The notes below the pieces were generated by a model. It was given only the letters and a program-made list of their open reading frames with translations. It was not told the origin of the DNA and did not search any database. From an uncultured Eubacteriales bacterium (GTDB lineage: Bacteria > Bacillota > Clostridia > Lachnospirales > Lachnospiraceae): a stretch of DNA of 5,967 bases. A program made the position numbers and the translations under genes. The stretch lies in NCBI GenBank assembly GCA_900321505.1, contig ONWK01000179.1, forward strand, positions 1 through 5,967, read 5' to 3'. This document shows, in pieces, positions 5,959 to 5,967 of this stretch (its first letter is position 1; each line of letters opens with the position of its first letter).

Positions 5959-5967
5959 GGTTACGAA
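5959..5967 (+). repeat. Possible start of another repeat copy, cut by the window end
   Basis: GGTTACGAA repeats the first nine bases of the right copy (5847-5855) in the same orientation, 112 bases further on. The window ends here, so it is unknown whether the full hairpin follows. The match is short, but its placement right after the preceding hairpin suggests a tandem cluster of these elements. Confidence 0.45.

Noticed and set aside
1..5967. Composite transposon bounded by the inverted repeats
   Set aside because: There is no transposase or integrase in the block, no visible target-site duplication, and the genes inside include ordinary housekeeping functions. A dispersed intergenic repeat family explains the copies better.
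1..5967. CRISPR array, tRNA, rRNA or known riboswitch
   Set aside because: No regularly spaced direct repeats with spacers, and no recognisable structural RNA signature, were seen on either strand.

Overview
The window looks like chromosomal DNA of a low- to moderate-GC Bacillota, most likely a Lachnospiraceae-type Clostridia. This is inferred from strong AGGAG-type ribosome binding sites, free use of ATA, AGA and AGG codons, and the style of the thioredoxin, HIT and LolD/MacB-like proteins; no marker gene settles it. All six protein genes lie on the + strand, are tightly packed and look intact. No gap between genes exceeds 155 bases.

Layout. Positions 3-83 hold a palindrome-rich repeat. A thioredoxin gene (129-440) and an NADPH-dependent thioredoxin reductase gene (516-1433) follow. 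A 154-base gap then carries a good extended -10 promoter (1537-1545). It appears to start a second unit of four closely spaced genes: a HIT-family nucleotide hydrolase/transferase (1588-2010), a GltS-like membrane symporter (2026-3435), a PlsC-like acyltransferase with an added zinc ribbon and C-terminal beta-rich region (3437-4612), and a GAF domain fused to an ABC transporter ATPase (4627-5847). Positions 5847-5926 hold an inverted copy of the left repeat, followed by another perfect hairpin and the first bases of what may be a further copy.

How the parts fit. TrxA and TrxB form a complete cytosolic disulfide-reducing pair. The four downstream genes have gaps of 15, 1 and 14 bases, so they are probably co-transcribed and partly translationally coupled. 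Their products combine nucleotide turnover, solute uptake, phospholipid acylation and a ligand-sensing ATPase. A shared pathway is not obvious, although two of them act on or in the membrane.

Most notable. (1) The flanking repeats are about 80 bases long and inverted relative to each other. Every substitution in a proposed base-paired position is matched by a change in its partner, so the folded form seems to be what is conserved. (2) The ABC ATPase carries an N-terminal GAF sensor instead of being a stand-alone ATPase, and no permease is visible inside the window. (3) The acyltransferase has an unusual C-terminal extension.
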